Assembly: GCF_002975435.1 (NCBI RefSeq)
Contig: NZ_PCPT01000019.1
Location: 1-47,467 of the forward strand
DNA from: Arthrobacter sp. MYb227
Lineage (GTDB): Bacteria > Actinomycetota > Actinomycetes > Actinomycetales > Micrococcaceae
Direction: 5' to 3'
DNA length: 47,467 nucleotides
Within the stretch, counting starts at the first letter, position 1. The number at the start of each line of letters is the position of its first letter. Made by a program: the position numbers and the translations under genes. Below, in pieces: positions 25,718 through 34,611 of the stretch. Under the pieces are notes generated by a model. The model had not been told where the DNA came from. It did no database searches and saw only the letters and a list, made by a program, of their open reading frames with translations.

Positions 25718-26287
25718 TTAAGCGAGAATCGGCCAATGGCTTTCGCTACGTTCATCACTTGCCAACAGGCTTGCACCCCAGTCATCACGTAGTTCTCCGC
25801 GCAATGCTGAACCCAGTCGTGCGGTTCCCTCAAAATGGAAGCCAAGTTTCTGGGCGACTCTGGCCGAACCAAAGTTTCCGGCGTACGCGTTCCAGCCAAG
25901 ACGCACAATTCCCAGCCCCTGCGGTGCCTTGCTGAAAGCGAATTCAATTACTGCGTTGCAGGCCTCGGTAAGCAAGCCCTTGCCACGAAAATCGGGAACC
26001 ATCCAGAACCCCAGATCTGCCGAACCATTGGCCACTCGGTAAAGTCCCACGATGCCGGCCAACGTACCGTCGGCCCGAATGGTCCAGGTGTACTCGGTAT
26101 CCTCTTCCCACGTTGTGATGCTGTGCGTGGTGACTGATTCATGAGCGTGTTCACGAAGATAGGGGGATGGGATCGGAACCCAGTTTTGGGTTTCCGGATC
26201 CTGGCAAGCAGCGAAGACAGCGTCTTCATCTTCCGGGGTTGGCGGTATTAGTTCAAGATTCGCTGTGCACAGGGAAATTCGTTCCAT
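25718..26287 (-). CDS. GNAT family N-acetyltransferase (RimJ/RimL-like)
   Basis: A 189-residue acetyl-CoA-dependent transferase. It begins with the LELIPPTPEDEDAVF pattern of RimJ/RimL-type enzymes. The acetyl-CoA loop is VPDFRGKGLLTEA (Q/R-x-x-G-x-G/A), followed by NAYAGNFGSARVAQKLGF, the typical N-x-x-S-x-x-x-x-x-K-x-GF. The acceptor is unknown. Start ATG 26287 has TAGTCT ending 7 nt upstream, so it likely has its own leaderless promoter overlapping the end of the upstream mepB-like gene. Confidence 0.9.
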   Translation of the reverse strand: MERISLCTANLELIPPTPEDEDAVFAACQDPETQNWVPIPSPYLREHAHESVTTHSITTWEEDTEYTWTIRADGTLAGIVGLYRVANGSADLGFWMVPDFRGKGLLTEACNAVIEFAFSKAPQGLGIVRLGWNAYAGNFGSARVAQKLGFHFEGTARLGSALRGELRDDWGASLLASDERSESHWPILA

Positions 26288-26294
26288 GAGCTAC

Positions 26295-26300
26295 AGACTA
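26295..26300 (-). promoter_or_regulatory. -10 hexamer, leaderless GNAT start
   Basis: TAGTCT on the minus strand ends 7 nt before the ATG at 26287; it overlaps the stop codon of the upstream MepB-like gene. Confidence 0.55.
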
Positions 26301-26801
26301 TCGTTCCAAGACCGTGAAGAATTTGTGCTGCCATGCCCACGCTTTGGTGGCGCTCGAATTTAGATTTTCATCCCACGGTGTGTAGAGCCGAAAACCCCGT
26401 TTGCCGGGCTTCTTAGTTGATCTTAGAACGCCAAAGTTCTCCAATGCGTCAGCAGCGAACCTGAAAACCCCGTAGCCACGTTCGGTTTCGGCGCTGATCC
26501 AGAATTCATCGATGGAGTCCGCAGCGGTGTACGGACGCGTCACCCCGGCTGAGTCCCGTTTCCAGAGCGTGACGAATAATCCGGCCTTGGTTGGAGTCAC
26601 CTTGGCTGACCGAAATACGATTCGTGCGATGCTGCCCGAATCGTTGGTCAGCGAGAATTCGCAGCCCGTGTAGGCCCTGGCCTCAGGGTTAGGATCGAGA
26701 GCAAAATCTGAAACCGTGCGTCCAGCAGCAAGCTGGCTTGAACCGAGGACTTCGGCAAGGACGCGAGGCATTCCTACACTGAAAGGATAATTCTGGTGCA
26801 T
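26298..26801 (-). CDS. MepB family protein
   Basis: A 167-residue cytosolic protein. It matches the MepB pattern: AYTGCEFSL, then KVTPTKAGLFVTLWKRDS, DEFWISAE, GVFRFAADALENFGVL, GKRGFRLYTPWD and a late KAWAWQHKFF. MepB was first noted beside the staphylococcal MepA efflux pump; its activity is unknown. Start ATG 26801 has AAGGAA 5 nt upstream; a further upstream non-ATG start would add 15 unrelated residues. A GNAT gene follows after 10 bp. Confidence 0.85.
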   Translation of the reverse strand: MHQNYPFSVGMPRVLAEVLGSSQLAAGRTVSDFALDPNPEARAYTGCEFSLTNDSGSIARIVFRSAKVTPTKAGLFVTLWKRDSAGVTRPYTAADSIDEFWISAETERGYGVFRFAADALENFGVLRSTKKPGKRGFRLYTPWDENLNSSATKAWAWQHKFFTVLER

Positions 26802-26948
26802 GAGGATTCCTTGAACTGGTCGTAGCCGAACGTCATTGGCTACCAACCGCGAGCTTCATTTGGATCATTCCGTGATGTGGAAGGTCGGACCTTAAGCTGG
26901 GCAGCGGTTATGGCTACAGTTACGCCGCCGTTGGCGCCCTTAGGCACG

Positions 26949-26972
26949 AAAAAGCCCCGGTTTCCCGGGGCT
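26949..26972 (-). terminator. Terminator of tRNA-Thr(CGT)
   Basis: On the minus strand AGCCCCGG-GAAA-CCGGGGCT followed by TTTTC, 8 bp after the tRNA 3' end. Confidence 0.92.
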
Positions 26973-26979
26973 AGATCCG

Positions 26980-27052
26980 AGCCCCCTGCCAGAATCGAAC
27001 TGGCGACCTTTTCATTACGAGTGAAACGCTCTACCAACTGAGCTAAGGAGGC
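26980..27052 (-). tRNA. tRNA-Thr (anticodon CGT)
   Basis: A minus-strand 73-nt cloverleaf. The acceptor GCCTCCT pairs with AGGGGGC, including one T-G. The anticodon arm is TTTCA/TGAAA around CTCGTAA (CGT), with the T arm GCCAGTTCGATTCTGGC. CCA is not encoded. It reads ACG. Confidence 0.96.
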
Positions 27053-27156
27053 ACCGCAGTGTAATAACACCACAAGCGTCTACTTTATAGGAACGAGAGG
27101 GAAGCGGTCAAAACGGAGTGTTGAAACCCAACCCAGGAACGTCCTTTATCTTGCAG

Positions 27157-28584
27157 TTAGCGACGGGAACTAATGCGCAAGGTAAGAGCCAGTACCGTGC
27201 CGAGGATACTTGTTGCCACGGAAACCATGAAAAGTACCGAATAGGAGTTCAAGGTGGCGGCCCCGGAATTCGAAAGTGCAACCGAAGCCAAGATGGTGGT
27301 AGCGACGGGTGTTCCCAGTGCCGAGCCAACGGTTCGTACAACACTGTTCACACCCATAGCGGCCGCAATTTCTTCTTGCGGAGCCATTAGCGCTACAAGG
27401 TTGGCCAACACGGTAAAGCCAAATCCGTTTCCTAGGCCAAAGATTGCAAAGAAGCCAATGATCATTGCCAGGTTGTTCGGGGCGAGGGCAATGCCCAGGC
27501 TTCCGATTGCCATGATGAGAAGCGCAATACAAGCTGTTGCCTTAACACCTAACCGAGTGATGAGCGCCGGGGCGAAACGCCCACCGAAAAAGACCAAAAG
27601 TGCACCGGGCAATAGCGCCAGACCGGTTTGTGTCACGGTGAATCCGTGGCCGATGCCAGGAGTTGCGGGAGACTGCAGGAGTACTGGCAGGCCGATGTAG
27701 AAGGTGTAGGGGATGAAGCCAATAAATAGCGAGATTCCATGGGTGATCGCTAGTGCTGGTCGAGCCAGTGTTCGCATGTCGATAAGTGGTGACTCGGTGC
27801 GCAACTCAACGAACACCAAGCAAAGAAGCGCGATGGCACCTAGGAGGAAAAGGCCGAGGATTTCAAGCGAAGCCCAGCCCCATTTTCCGCCCTGGGAGAT
27901 GGCTAGTAGGAAGGACACTAGCCCGACGACCAGAAGTGCGGTACCAGCCCAGTCGGTGCGACCTGGCTTTCCGCGTCCGGAAGTGGGAACAGCAATGATT
28001 ACCAAAATCAGGGCCAGCGCGCCCATGAACGCACCGGTGACAAATAGCCACTGCCATGAAGATGCTTCAAGAACTAGGCCGCCAACCACCAGCGCCACAC
28101 CTGCTCCCAAGCCAACGACTCCGCTGAGCCAACCGAATGCTGCGCGTTGTGGTGCGCCAGAGAGGTTCAGGCGCACGATAGCTAGTGCGAGTGGGAAAGT
28201 TGCGGTACTAGCGCCCTGCAACACCCGGCCAATCAGTAGCACCATGAAGCTATTGGTCAGGATCGTGATAACGCTGCCTGCCAAGAAAATGGCCAAGGTT
28301 AAAATCAGCATCTTTCGGTGCCCAAAGCGGTCACCCAATGAGCCCAGAATAGGTGCGGCTACGGCGCCGCAGAGTAGGAAGCTTGTCAAGATCCAGCCGG
28401 CAAGCGCCGAATCGATATCAAATTCCACCATGAAGCTCGGCAATGCTGGCACCAACAAGGTTTGCATCATGGAGAAGGCCAGGACAGCCAGTGCTAGGGC
28501 GGGAACCAGCAGGCGACTCGTTGCTGGCGGTAGTGCGGGCGCATCACCTTGCGGACGGGCGGACTGGGATATCGAGGTGGACAT
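27157..28584 (-). CDS. MFS multidrug transporter (DHA2/EmrB-QacA type)
   Basis: A 475-residue proton-driven exporter with about 14 hydrophobic spans. Motif A is GSLGDRFGHRKM between TM2 and TM3; motif C-like GVVGLGAGVALVVGG lies in TM5. I chose ATG 28584 (MSTSISQ) because AAGG precedes it and the earlier frame adds 48 hydrophilic residues with no RBS. It is divergent from a TetR gene with a palindrome between them, the standard layout of a drug-inducible pump. The substrate is unknown. Confidence 0.92.
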   Translation of the reverse strand: MSTSISQSARPQGDAPALPPATSRLLVPALALAVLAFSMMQTLLVPALPSFMVEFDIDSALAGWILTSFLLCGAVAAPILGSLGDRFGHRKMLILTLAIFLAGSVITILTNSFMVLLIGRVLQGASTATFPLALAIVRLNLSGAPQRAAFGWLSGVVGLGAGVALVVGGLVLEASSWQWLFVTGAFMGALALILVIIAVPTSGRGKPGRTDWAGTALLVVGLVSFLLAISQGGKWGWASLEILGLFLLGAIALLCLVFVELRTESPLIDMRTLARPALAITHGISLFIGFIPYTFYIGLPVLLQSPATPGIGHGFTVTQTGLALLPGALLVFFGGRFAPALITRLGVKATACIALLIMAIGSLGIALAPNNLAMIIGFFAIFGLGNGFGFTVLANLVALMAPQEEIAAAMGVNSVVRTVGSALGTPVATTILASVALSNSGAATLNSYSVLFMVSVATSILGTVLALTLRISSRR

Positions 28585-28611
28585 CGGGGACCTTGTTTCT
28601 AAAAAGTTTGA

Positions 28612-28637
28612 ATCGGAACGGAATGGTTCGTTCCGAT
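28612..28637. promoter_or_regulatory. Candidate TetR operator between MFS and tetR
   Basis: ATCGGAACG-GAATGGTT-CGTTCCGAT is a perfect inverted repeat with 9-bp arms and an 8-nt centre. It lies 28 bp before the MFS start and 35 bp before the tetR start, so binding could repress both genes. Confidence 0.75.
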
Positions 28638-28659
28638 AGGAGTGTACAGGAAACGCCGG

Positions 28660-28665
28660 TAACGT
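28660..28665 (+). promoter_or_regulatory. -10 hexamer, leaderless tetR start
   Basis: TAACGT ends 6 nt before the GTG at 28672. Confidence 0.6.
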
Positions 28666-28671
28666 GTAGCT

Positions 28672-29346
28672 GTGACCACTTCCAATCCCGCCACATCCCC
28701 ATTGCGTGGACGTGAACGCGAAGCCCAAAGTAACGACGTTTCAATCTTGCGCGCAGCTCGAGAAATATTCTTCGAGTATGGGTGGGGTGCCCCAATGTCG
28801 CAGATCGCCACCCGCGCCGGAATTGGCGTGGCGAGCATATACAGGCGCTATCCCAGCAAGATGGCCTTGGTTGATGAACTCCGTGTGAGATCCCTTGAAC
28901 ACGTGATTGAGCTCGCGGATGCCTGTGCACGGGCGGCAGGGGAGCGCGGGAAACGTGAATCGGCCATGGAGCTATTTCTGCGTCGTATGATCGTGGAAGC
29001 TTCAGTACCCTTGGCTCCCACGGTTGGCAGGCATGTGGAAACCACCCCGGAAATCGATGCGCTTTCGGTCCAGCTGGCGACCGCCCTAGAAAGAGTGCTT
29101 GAAATCGACCGCCAGCTAGGGCTAATCCCTAGCTACTATGGTCCGGCTGACCTTCTACTAACGCTCACTCACCTGCGTCCAAACCTCGCGATAAGCAGAG
29201 AGCGCGCAAACGAGATCCACTTGCGCGAGCTTCATTACGTGCTGATCGGACTTCGCGCGGTGGCCACCATTGGAATAGAGCCCGAAGGTAAAAAGTCGAG
29301 CTGGCAGGAGTGGTTGCAGATTAACAGCACCAATGCTGGAAGATAG
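28672..29346 (+). CDS. TetR family transcriptional regulator
   Basis: A 224-residue repressor. The N-terminal HTH (about residues 22-68) shows ILRAAREIFFEYGWGAPMSQIA, then GVASIYRRYPSKMAL, typical of TetR proteins. The C-terminal ligand domain is not recognisable. Start GTG 28672 is fixed by the adjacent TAACGT hexamer. It is divergent from the MFS pump and almost certainly controls it through the palindrome at 28612-28637. The inducer is unknown. Confidence 0.92.
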   Translation: MTTSNPATSPLRGREREAQSNDVSILRAAREIFFEYGWGAPMSQIATRAGIGVASIYRRYPSKMALVDELRVRSLEHVIELADACARAAGERGKRESAMELFLRRMIVEASVPLAPTVGRHVETTPEIDALSVQLATALERVLEIDRQLGLIPSYYGPADLLLTLTHLRPNLAISRERANEIHLRELHYVLIGLRAVATIGIEPEGKKSSWQEWLQINSTNAGR

Positions 29347-29418
29347 AGCTCGGTAGCGTGGGTGCCCGCAGAAAAGAATGCAGCCCCTAAATATCCTTCT
29401 AAACGTTTGGCAACGGAC

Positions 29419-30990
29419 CTAGCAGGTCAGGCCATCGCTGGGAACCGTGCCTTCAAGGAAATAGGATTCCACCGCATTGGAGACACATTCATTGGACCGG
29501 CCATACGCCGTATGGCCGTGTCCCTCAAAGGTCACCAGGGAAGCAGATTCAAGCTGCTCTGCGAGCGCTTCGCTCCACTCGTAAGGTGTTGCCGGATCGC
29601 CCGTGGTACCAATAACCACGATTGGTTGCGCCCCTGCTGCCGTGATGACTCCGGGCTTACCAGTCGGGGGGAACTTCCAGCTTTCACAAGTCACGGCACC
29701 GTAGGCCAAATATTTGCCAAGCGTTGGCGAAGCCTTGAGAAGCTCCTCGGCATTGGCGCGCATAACACCGACGCTTGCATCCATTGGATAATCCAAGCAG
29801 TTAATGGAAACGAATGCTGCTGGAGTATTTCCGGTGTAGGTTCCATCGTCCTCACGGCCCGCGGAAATATCGGAGAAGAACTGGATGTTGTCGACGTCTC
29901 CGGCGATAACATCACTTAGCGCGCTACTGAGCATTGGCCACATGGCGTCATCGTAGAGCGGCAGGATGAACCCATTGACAAAGTCGATGATCGGTACCGT
30001 ACGTCCATCAGAAGCTACCAGTGGCTCCTTCTCAACCTGGGACAGCAAATCACGTAGCTGGCTCAAACCATCGTCAAGAGTTCCGGTAAACGGACAGTCA
30101 CCGGAAGCGAGGCAATTTTGCATGTAGGCGCGAACCTCACCCTCAAAACCTGCTGCCTGGCCCAAAGTAATTTCGTCGTTGCTCAGCGAAGGATCTATTG
30201 CGCCATCAAGCACTAAACGCCCAACATTCTGTGGGAATAGCTGGGCATAGTGTGCCCCTAGCGAGGTGCCGTAGGAATATCCAAGGTAGTTCAGCTGCAG
30301 ATCTCCAAGTGCTGCGCGCATGACATCGATATCGCGTGCCGCGGACTTGGTATCAATGAAACCTAGCGAATCTCCCGTACGCTCGGCACACTGCGCGGCA
30401 AACTCGGCGCTGAGCTTTCGGGCCTGAGCAAGGCCGGCATCGGTGCTGGTATCTACGGGTAGTTGGCGGCTGGCGTCTTGTTGCTCGGCAGTTTCACACT
30501 TCACAGGGGTTGAAGACCCAACACCACGGGGGTCAAACCCAATGATGTCGAAGTTGCGCTGCAGATTGCGGCCAAGAATTACTGTCGCGGAGTCCTTGAC
30601 AAACTCAAGACCGGAGGCACCAGGCCCCCCGGGGTTAAGCAGTAGCGATCCCTTGACGTTCTTTCCGGGACGTTTGTTCATGGAAATGCTAATGCTTGGA
30701 CCCTCGGGGTGGGAGTAATCCATCGGAACCGAGAGTTCTGCGCACTGAAGAACCCCACCACAGGCCGACCATTTAAGTTCTTGAGCGTAGAACTTTTCAA
30801 GACCTTTAGGCACGCCACCGGGTTTCGGCAAGGAACCCGAAGCTGATGGGCTGGTACTTGGTACGTTGGCGCTTTCTTGGGTGACGGTAACCGAAGGCTC
30901 TGCCGGCGCCTGGACCGAGCATGCACCAAGCAGCAGGACCGCGCCAGCCAGGGCAGCAATCAAGGACATCGGGCGGCGGAAAGCTCTCAT
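29419..30990 (-). CDS. TAP-like alpha/beta hydrolase lipoprotein
   Basis: A 523-residue exported lipoprotein related to tripeptidyl aminopeptidases. The signal peptide ends in the lipobox Leu-Gly-Ala-Cys24. The alpha/beta hydrolase core has FDPRGVGSSTP and the nucleophile elbow GYSYGTSLG. The C-terminal TAP-like domain supplies the late GHGHTAYGRS with the probable catalytic His, and a terminal Cys. It follows holB by 49 bp on the same strand, matching the conserved actinobacterial order tmk-holB-hydrolase. It is thought to trim peptides outside the membrane; the substrate is inferred. Confidence 0.9.
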   Translation of the reverse strand: MRAFRRPMSLIAALAGAVLLLGACSVQAPAEPSVTVTQESANVPSTSPSASGSLPKPGGVPKGLEKFYAQELKWSACGGVLQCAELSVPMDYSHPEGPSISISMNKRPGKNVKGSLLLNPGGPGASGLEFVKDSATVILGRNLQRNFDIIGFDPRGVGSSTPVKCETAEQQDASRQLPVDTSTDAGLAQARKLSAEFAAQCAERTGDSLGFIDTKSAARDIDVMRAALGDLQLNYLGYSYGTSLGAHYAQLFPQNVGRLVLDGAIDPSLSNDEITLGQAAGFEGEVRAYMQNCLASGDCPFTGTLDDGLSQLRDLLSQVEKEPLVASDGRTVPIIDFVNGFILPLYDDAMWPMLSSALSDVIAGDVDNIQFFSDISAGREDDGTYTGNTPAAFVSINCLDYPMDASVGVMRANAEELLKASPTLGKYLAYGAVTCESWKFPPTGKPGVITAAGAQPIVVIGTTGDPATPYEWSEALAEQLESASLVTFEGHGHTAYGRSNECVSNAVESYFLEGTVPSDGLTC

Positions 30991-31039
30991 CTGCTCGGGG
31001 GTCTCCTAGCGAGGTGGTATGTGGGTTTTGAGGAAATAT

Positions 31040-32188
31040 TTATTTTATTGGTCGCAAGGCGACCATCATCGCTTCTATTGCCAAGAGTGGGGCAACGTTT
31101 GCACCAATTCGGGTGCGGGCCTCGGCAATTGCATCAATCTTGGCAATGGTTGCCTCTGGACGCGAGGCCGCAGCATAGGAACGCAACTCTTCGGATAAGT
31201 AGTCATTGACTAATTCGGTGCCAGAGTCTAGCTGGAGCACCAAAACATCACGGAAAAACGTTGTGAGATCAATCAGTGAGCGATCAAGCGCATCGTGGGT
31301 TGAGCGCCGTGCACGGCGCTTAGCGTTTTCTTCGAGTGCCTTGAACTGGCTGCGCTGCTGAGACGGAACTGGAGCATCTTGTGCAATGCCCAGTGTTGCT
31401 CGCAATGCGGTTGCCTCGGCCTCTGCTCGTTCGGTGGATGCGGCTGTTGCCTCTGCCGTGGAAAGCTCAACGAGGTCTCCGGCCGCCATCACGGCAGCGG
31501 TGACACCCTGAACGCGCAAGGGCAGACGAACTATGCGATCCCGACGAACCCTGGCATCCTCATCACGAGCCAAACGACGTGCAATCCCAATATGAGATTG
31601 GGAAACCCGTGAAGCAAACTCCGCTAATGCCTCGGAAAGACCATCGCGGCGGACCAAAAGTTTTGCAACCGATTCCCGGGTTGGCACCGAAAGAGAGACC
31701 GAACGACACCGCGAACGAATAGTCACCAAAACATCTGCAGGCGAAGGCGCACACAAGATCCAAATGGTGTGCGGGGGAGGCTCCTCGATGGACTTGAGCA
31801 GCACATTGGTGGTGCGCTCGGTCATCCGGTCGGCGTCCTCCACGATGATCACCCGCCACGGGGCGGTGGACGGTCGATCCTGAGCCTTGGTAATGAGCTC
31901 ACGAACATCTTCGATCTGATAATTGACCTTCTCCGTTGCTATCAGCGCAACATCTGGGTGCGTGCCGGCAAGCACCGTCACACAGGCCTTGCACACCCCA
32001 CAACCGCGAGCGCCCGGATCCTTTACCTGGCATTGCAGCGCCGCGGCGAAGGCGCGCGCCGCATTGGTGCGCCCGGAGCCTGGGGGGCCGGTGAAGAGCC
32101 AGGCATGTGAGGGGTTGCCCTCGGTGACCGCGCGCGTGAGCGCGGCAATGGTTTTGTCTTGACCCGGCAGGTCATCCCAAACACTCAC
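31040..32188 (-). CDS. holB: DNA polymerase III subunit delta'
   Basis: A 382-residue clamp-loader subunit that helps load the sliding clamp at primed DNA. It is an AAA+ fold with GPPGSGRTNAARA near residue 33. Arg replaces the Walker Lys, in line with delta' being a non-hydrolysing subunit. A zinc module has four cysteines (CQVKDPGARGCGVCKAC), and VEDADRMTE and the SRC-type sensor (IRSRCRSV) follow. Its ATG overlaps the tmk stop by 4 bp, so the two are coupled, as in most actinobacteria. Confidence 0.93.
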   Translation of the reverse strand: MSVWDDLPGQDKTIAALTRAVTEGNPSHAWLFTGPPGSGRTNAARAFAAALQCQVKDPGARGCGVCKACVTVLAGTHPDVALIATEKVNYQIEDVRELITKAQDRPSTAPWRVIIVEDADRMTERTTNVLLKSIEEPPPHTIWILCAPSPADVLVTIRSRCRSVSLSVPTRESVAKLLVRRDGLSEALAEFASRVSQSHIGIARRLARDEDARVRRDRIVRLPLRVQGVTAAVMAAGDLVELSTAEATAASTERAEAEATALRATLGIAQDAPVPSQQRSQFKALEENAKRRARRSTHDALDRSLIDLTTFFRDVLVLQLDSGTELVNDYLSEELRSYAAASRPEATIAKIDAIAEARTRIGANVAPLLAIEAMMVALRPIK

Positions 32189-32865
32189 GGGGTTTCCGTA
32201 ACTGGTACAAGCAAGGGGCCGAGCGCTGAGGCAATGGCTCGAGCAAGTTCTTCGATGCTTTGTGAGGCATCGAGGACTAGATAGCGTGCGGGTTCACGCT
32301 TGGCAAAGTGCAAGAACGCGTCGCGAATGCGTGAATGGAATTCATCGGGTTCGGATTCCAGCCTGTCTTCGGCAACGGATGCCCCATCGGCACCGACGGT
32401 ACGGCGCGAACGTCCGGCGATCGGGGTGACATCAAGCAGGACCGTAAGATCGGGGCGCAGCCCACCTGTAGCAAACTCATTAATGGAACGCACAGCATCT
32501 TCGCCAAGTGCACGCCCCACTCCCTGATAAGCAAGGGAGGAGTCGACGAAGCGGTCGCAGATGACCATGGTTCCGCCATCAAGGGCAGGACGGATGACCT
32601 GTTCCACGTGGGCCGCGCGTGCCGCTGCATACATCAGCGCCTCGGTACGCGCATCGACGGTTCCTTGGCCATGGTCGAGGACCAATGAGCGTAACTTCTC
32701 ACCAATCTCGGTGCCCCCGGGTTCGCGGGTTTGCAGCACTTGGTGGCCATTTTTGCGCAGCGCCTCGCACAATAGTGCTGCCTGGGTAGATTTACCGGCA
32801 CCATCACCGCCTTCAAATACGATGAAGCGGCCTGCTGTTTTGGGGTTCTGCTGCGTCAAACTCAC
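32185..32865 (-). CDS. tmk: Thymidylate kinase
   Basis: Phosphorylates dTMP to dTDP with ATP for DNA synthesis. The 226-residue product has the P-loop FEGGDGAGKSTQ (about residue 17), the DR motif ICDRFVDSSLAYQG and the REPGGTEIG segment. Start GTG 32865 is preceded by TAGGCT 7 nt away, a leaderless arrangement that shares 19 identical bases with the senX3 start. In related genomes topA usually lies upstream of tmk; here a divergent PLP enzyme takes that place. Confidence 0.95.
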   Translation of the reverse strand: MSLTQQNPKTAGRFIVFEGGDGAGKSTQAALLCEALRKNGHQVLQTREPGGTEIGEKLRSLVLDHGQGTVDARTEALMYAAARAAHVEQVIRPALDGGTMVICDRFVDSSLAYQGVGRALGEDAVRSINEFATGGLRPDLTVLLDVTPIAGRSRRTVGADGASVAEDRLESEPDEFHSRIRDAFLHFAKREPARYLVLDASQSIEELARAIASALGPLLVPVTETP

Positions 32866-32872
32866 GTTCCCT

Positions 32873-32878
32873 AGCCTA
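32873..32878 (-). promoter_or_regulatory. -10 hexamer, leaderless tmk start
   Basis: TAGGCT on the minus strand ends 7 nt before the GTG at 32865. The 19 bases 32862-32880 (minus) equal 38693-38711 (plus) at senX3. Confidence 0.7.
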
Positions 32879-32984
32879 TCGTCAAAGCAGGTACACGCGG
32901 GGGAGTCCCCACCACGACGGCATCGGGGGTCGTCATAAGAGAGCCCCGATCGTCATCCAGCTTCGGAGCCGTGAGGGCGCGGAG

Positions 32985-32990
32985 TAACCT
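32985..32990 (+). promoter_or_regulatory. -10 hexamer, leaderless cystathionine-enzyme start
   Basis: TAACCT ends 7 nt before the ATG at 32998. Confidence 0.65.
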
Positions 32991-32997
32991 GAAAAAC

Positions 32998-34140
32998 ATG
33001 ACTGCTGGCAATAACTCTTCTTGGGCTCCGGAGACCATTGTGGTGGCCTCCGGGCGACCACCGCACAAAACCGATGAACCCGTAAACCCACCTATAGTGC
33101 TTTCCTCAACGTTCTATTCATTGGGTGAATCAACGGCCGGTGAAAAAGTTTATGGGCGTTTCACGAATCCCACCTGGGACCCGCTGGAAGAAACAATTGC
33201 AAAGCTTGAAGATAGCCAGCTTCCGGCCCTGGCCTATGCCTCGGGCATGGCAGCGGTAGCGGCCGGGCTTTCATTGATACCGGTCGGTGGGACCATTGTG
33301 ATTCCACGCCACGCCTATAACGGCTCGCTCGCGTTAGTTGCAGAACTAGAAAAGACGCTGAATCTCACGGTGCGCCGGGTCGAATTGGCAGATACCCACG
33401 CGACACTCAAAGCCTTTGACGGTGCGGATGTGGCTTGGTTGGAATCTCCCACCAACCCCATGCTCGAAGTAGCCGACCTTCCGGCACTGTTGGCCGGTGC
33501 CAAGGAACAGGGCGTGCTCAGCATCGTGGATAACACTTTCTCCACTCCGCTGCTCCAGCGCCCTTTGCAACACGGCGCAGATGTTGTTGTGCATTCGGCA
33601 ACAAAATATATGGGTGGACACTCGGATGTGGTGCTCGGCGCAGTGGTGACCCGCAGCCCGGATTTACGAGCCAAACTTCACGGTATGCGCACTCTGCACG
33701 GTGCGGTCCCCGGCCCCTTTGAGGCCTGGCTGACGTTACGTGGCATCCGTACCATGGCGTTACGACTCGAAAAGGCCGAGGCCAATGCGCGAGAGCTTGC
33801 CCGGCGCCTGAGTGAACATCCCGCAATATCAAAGGTTCGATACCCAGGTCTTGAAACCGACCCCGGGTATCAGCGGGCCAAATCCCAGATGGATGGCTTT
33901 GGCTCAATCTTGTGCATCGAAATCACAGGTGGTGCGCAAGCCGCGGATGAGATGTTGGCTCGCTTAGAACTGTGGACCCCAGCTACCAGCCTGGGTGGAG
34001 TCGAATCGTTGGCCGAACGACGTCGCCGGCACACCGGGGAACCGGAGAGCGTGCCAGAAAACCTTGTACGCCTAAGCGTTGGCATTGAAAACGTCAATGA
34101 TCTCTTCGCCGATCTTGATTTGGCCCTGAAGAGTTCTTAA
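32998..34140 (+). CDS. Cystathionine gamma-synthase/beta-lyase family PLP enzyme
   Basis: A 380-residue fold-type I PLP enzyme of Cys/Met metabolism. It shows VYGRFTNPTWDPLE, the YASGMAA PLP-phosphate loop, NPMLEVAD, the SIVDNTFSTP aspartate and the PLP-lysine HSATKYMGGHSD, ending in SLGGVESLAERR and VRLSVGIEN. Gamma-synthase and lyase forms cannot be separated by eye, so I give no symbol. Start ATG 32998 is supported by TAACCT 7 nt upstream. It is divergent from tmk. Confidence 0.9.
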   Translation: MTAGNNSSWAPETIVVASGRPPHKTDEPVNPPIVLSSTFYSLGESTAGEKVYGRFTNPTWDPLEETIAKLEDSQLPALAYASGMAAVAAGLSLIPVGGTIVIPRHAYNGSLALVAELEKTLNLTVRRVELADTHATLKAFDGADVAWLESPTNPMLEVADLPALLAGAKEQGVLSIVDNTFSTPLLQRPLQHGADVVVHSATKYMGGHSDVVLGAVVTRSPDLRAKLHGMRTLHGAVPGPFEAWLTLRGIRTMALRLEKAEANARELARRLSEHPAISKVRYPGLETDPGYQRAKSQMDGFGSILCIEITGGAQAADEMLARLELWTPATSLGGVESLAERRRRHTGEPESVPENLVRLSVGIENVNDLFADLDLALKSS

Positions 34141-34166
34141 TACAGCGTGTGGGGTGCTGCTGACGC

Positions 34167-34172
34167 TAAGCT
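34167..34172 (+). promoter_or_regulatory. -10 hexamer, leaderless DUF2516 start
   Basis: TAAGCT ends 6 nt before the ATG at 34179. Confidence 0.65.
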
Positions 34173-34178
34173 AAACAT

Positions 34179-34487
34179 ATGGGATTCGCATTGCTGTTTG
34201 AGGTCTACTTGTTTCGAGCGCTGAGCCTTGTTGCTGCGGTCATTGCCGTAATGGCATTGGTTGATGCTGTTCGCCGTCCTGCGGCGAATTTTGTACGCGA
34301 AGGCAAACGGACCAAGCCGTTCTGGATGGCATTGACCGCTGCCGCAACCTTAGTCTGCGGACTGACGGCGCTCTCGGGCAGCGGTGGCGGCGGAATTTTT
34401 CAGCTGGTTGCTGCCTGCGTTGCCTGCGTATATCTCGCAGATGTAAAACCTGCGGTATCCGGCAAGGGCGGATACTACCCGTACTAA
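34179..34487 (+). CDS. DUF2516 family membrane protein
   Basis: A 102-residue membrane protein with about three transmembrane helices (about 5-28, 48-66, 71-86). It has the DUF2516 features: a VDAVRRP turn after the first helix, a KPFWM segment and the C-terminal YLADVKPAV. The function is unknown. It is leaderless at ATG 34179 and followed by a strong terminator. Confidence 0.88.
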   Translation: MGFALLFEVYLFRALSLVAAVIAVMALVDAVRRPAANFVREGKRTKPFWMALTAAATLVCGLTALSGSGGGGIFQLVAACVACVYLADVKPAVSGKGGYYPY

Positions 34488-34536
34488 AAACTAGGCAGTG
34501 AAGCCATAAGGCTCGGTGCTGGCACTAAATTTGATG

Positions 34537-34588
34537 GTGGTGGCCGAGGAAATCCTACACAGGGAATTCCTCGGCCACCACCGATTTT
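34537..34588 (+). terminator. Hairpin terminator after DUF2516
   Basis: A 16-bp perfect stem GGTGGTGGCCGAGGAA (34537-34552) pairs with 34568-34583, followed by a T-run (GATTTTT). It may also serve the convergent methyltransferase. Confidence 0.92.
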
Positions 34589-34611
34589 TAACACAACAAA
34601 AGGCTAAGGGA

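Noticed and set aside
27713-28639. 308-residue plus-strand frame opposite the MFS gene
   Set aside because: Rich in Arg/Pro/Ser typical of antisense frames, no recognisable domain, and the MFS protein is clear.
29362-29919. 185-residue plus-strand frame opposite the TAP-like hydrolase
   Set aside because: The lipoprotein hydrolase on the other strand has signal peptide and catalytic motifs; this frame has neither.
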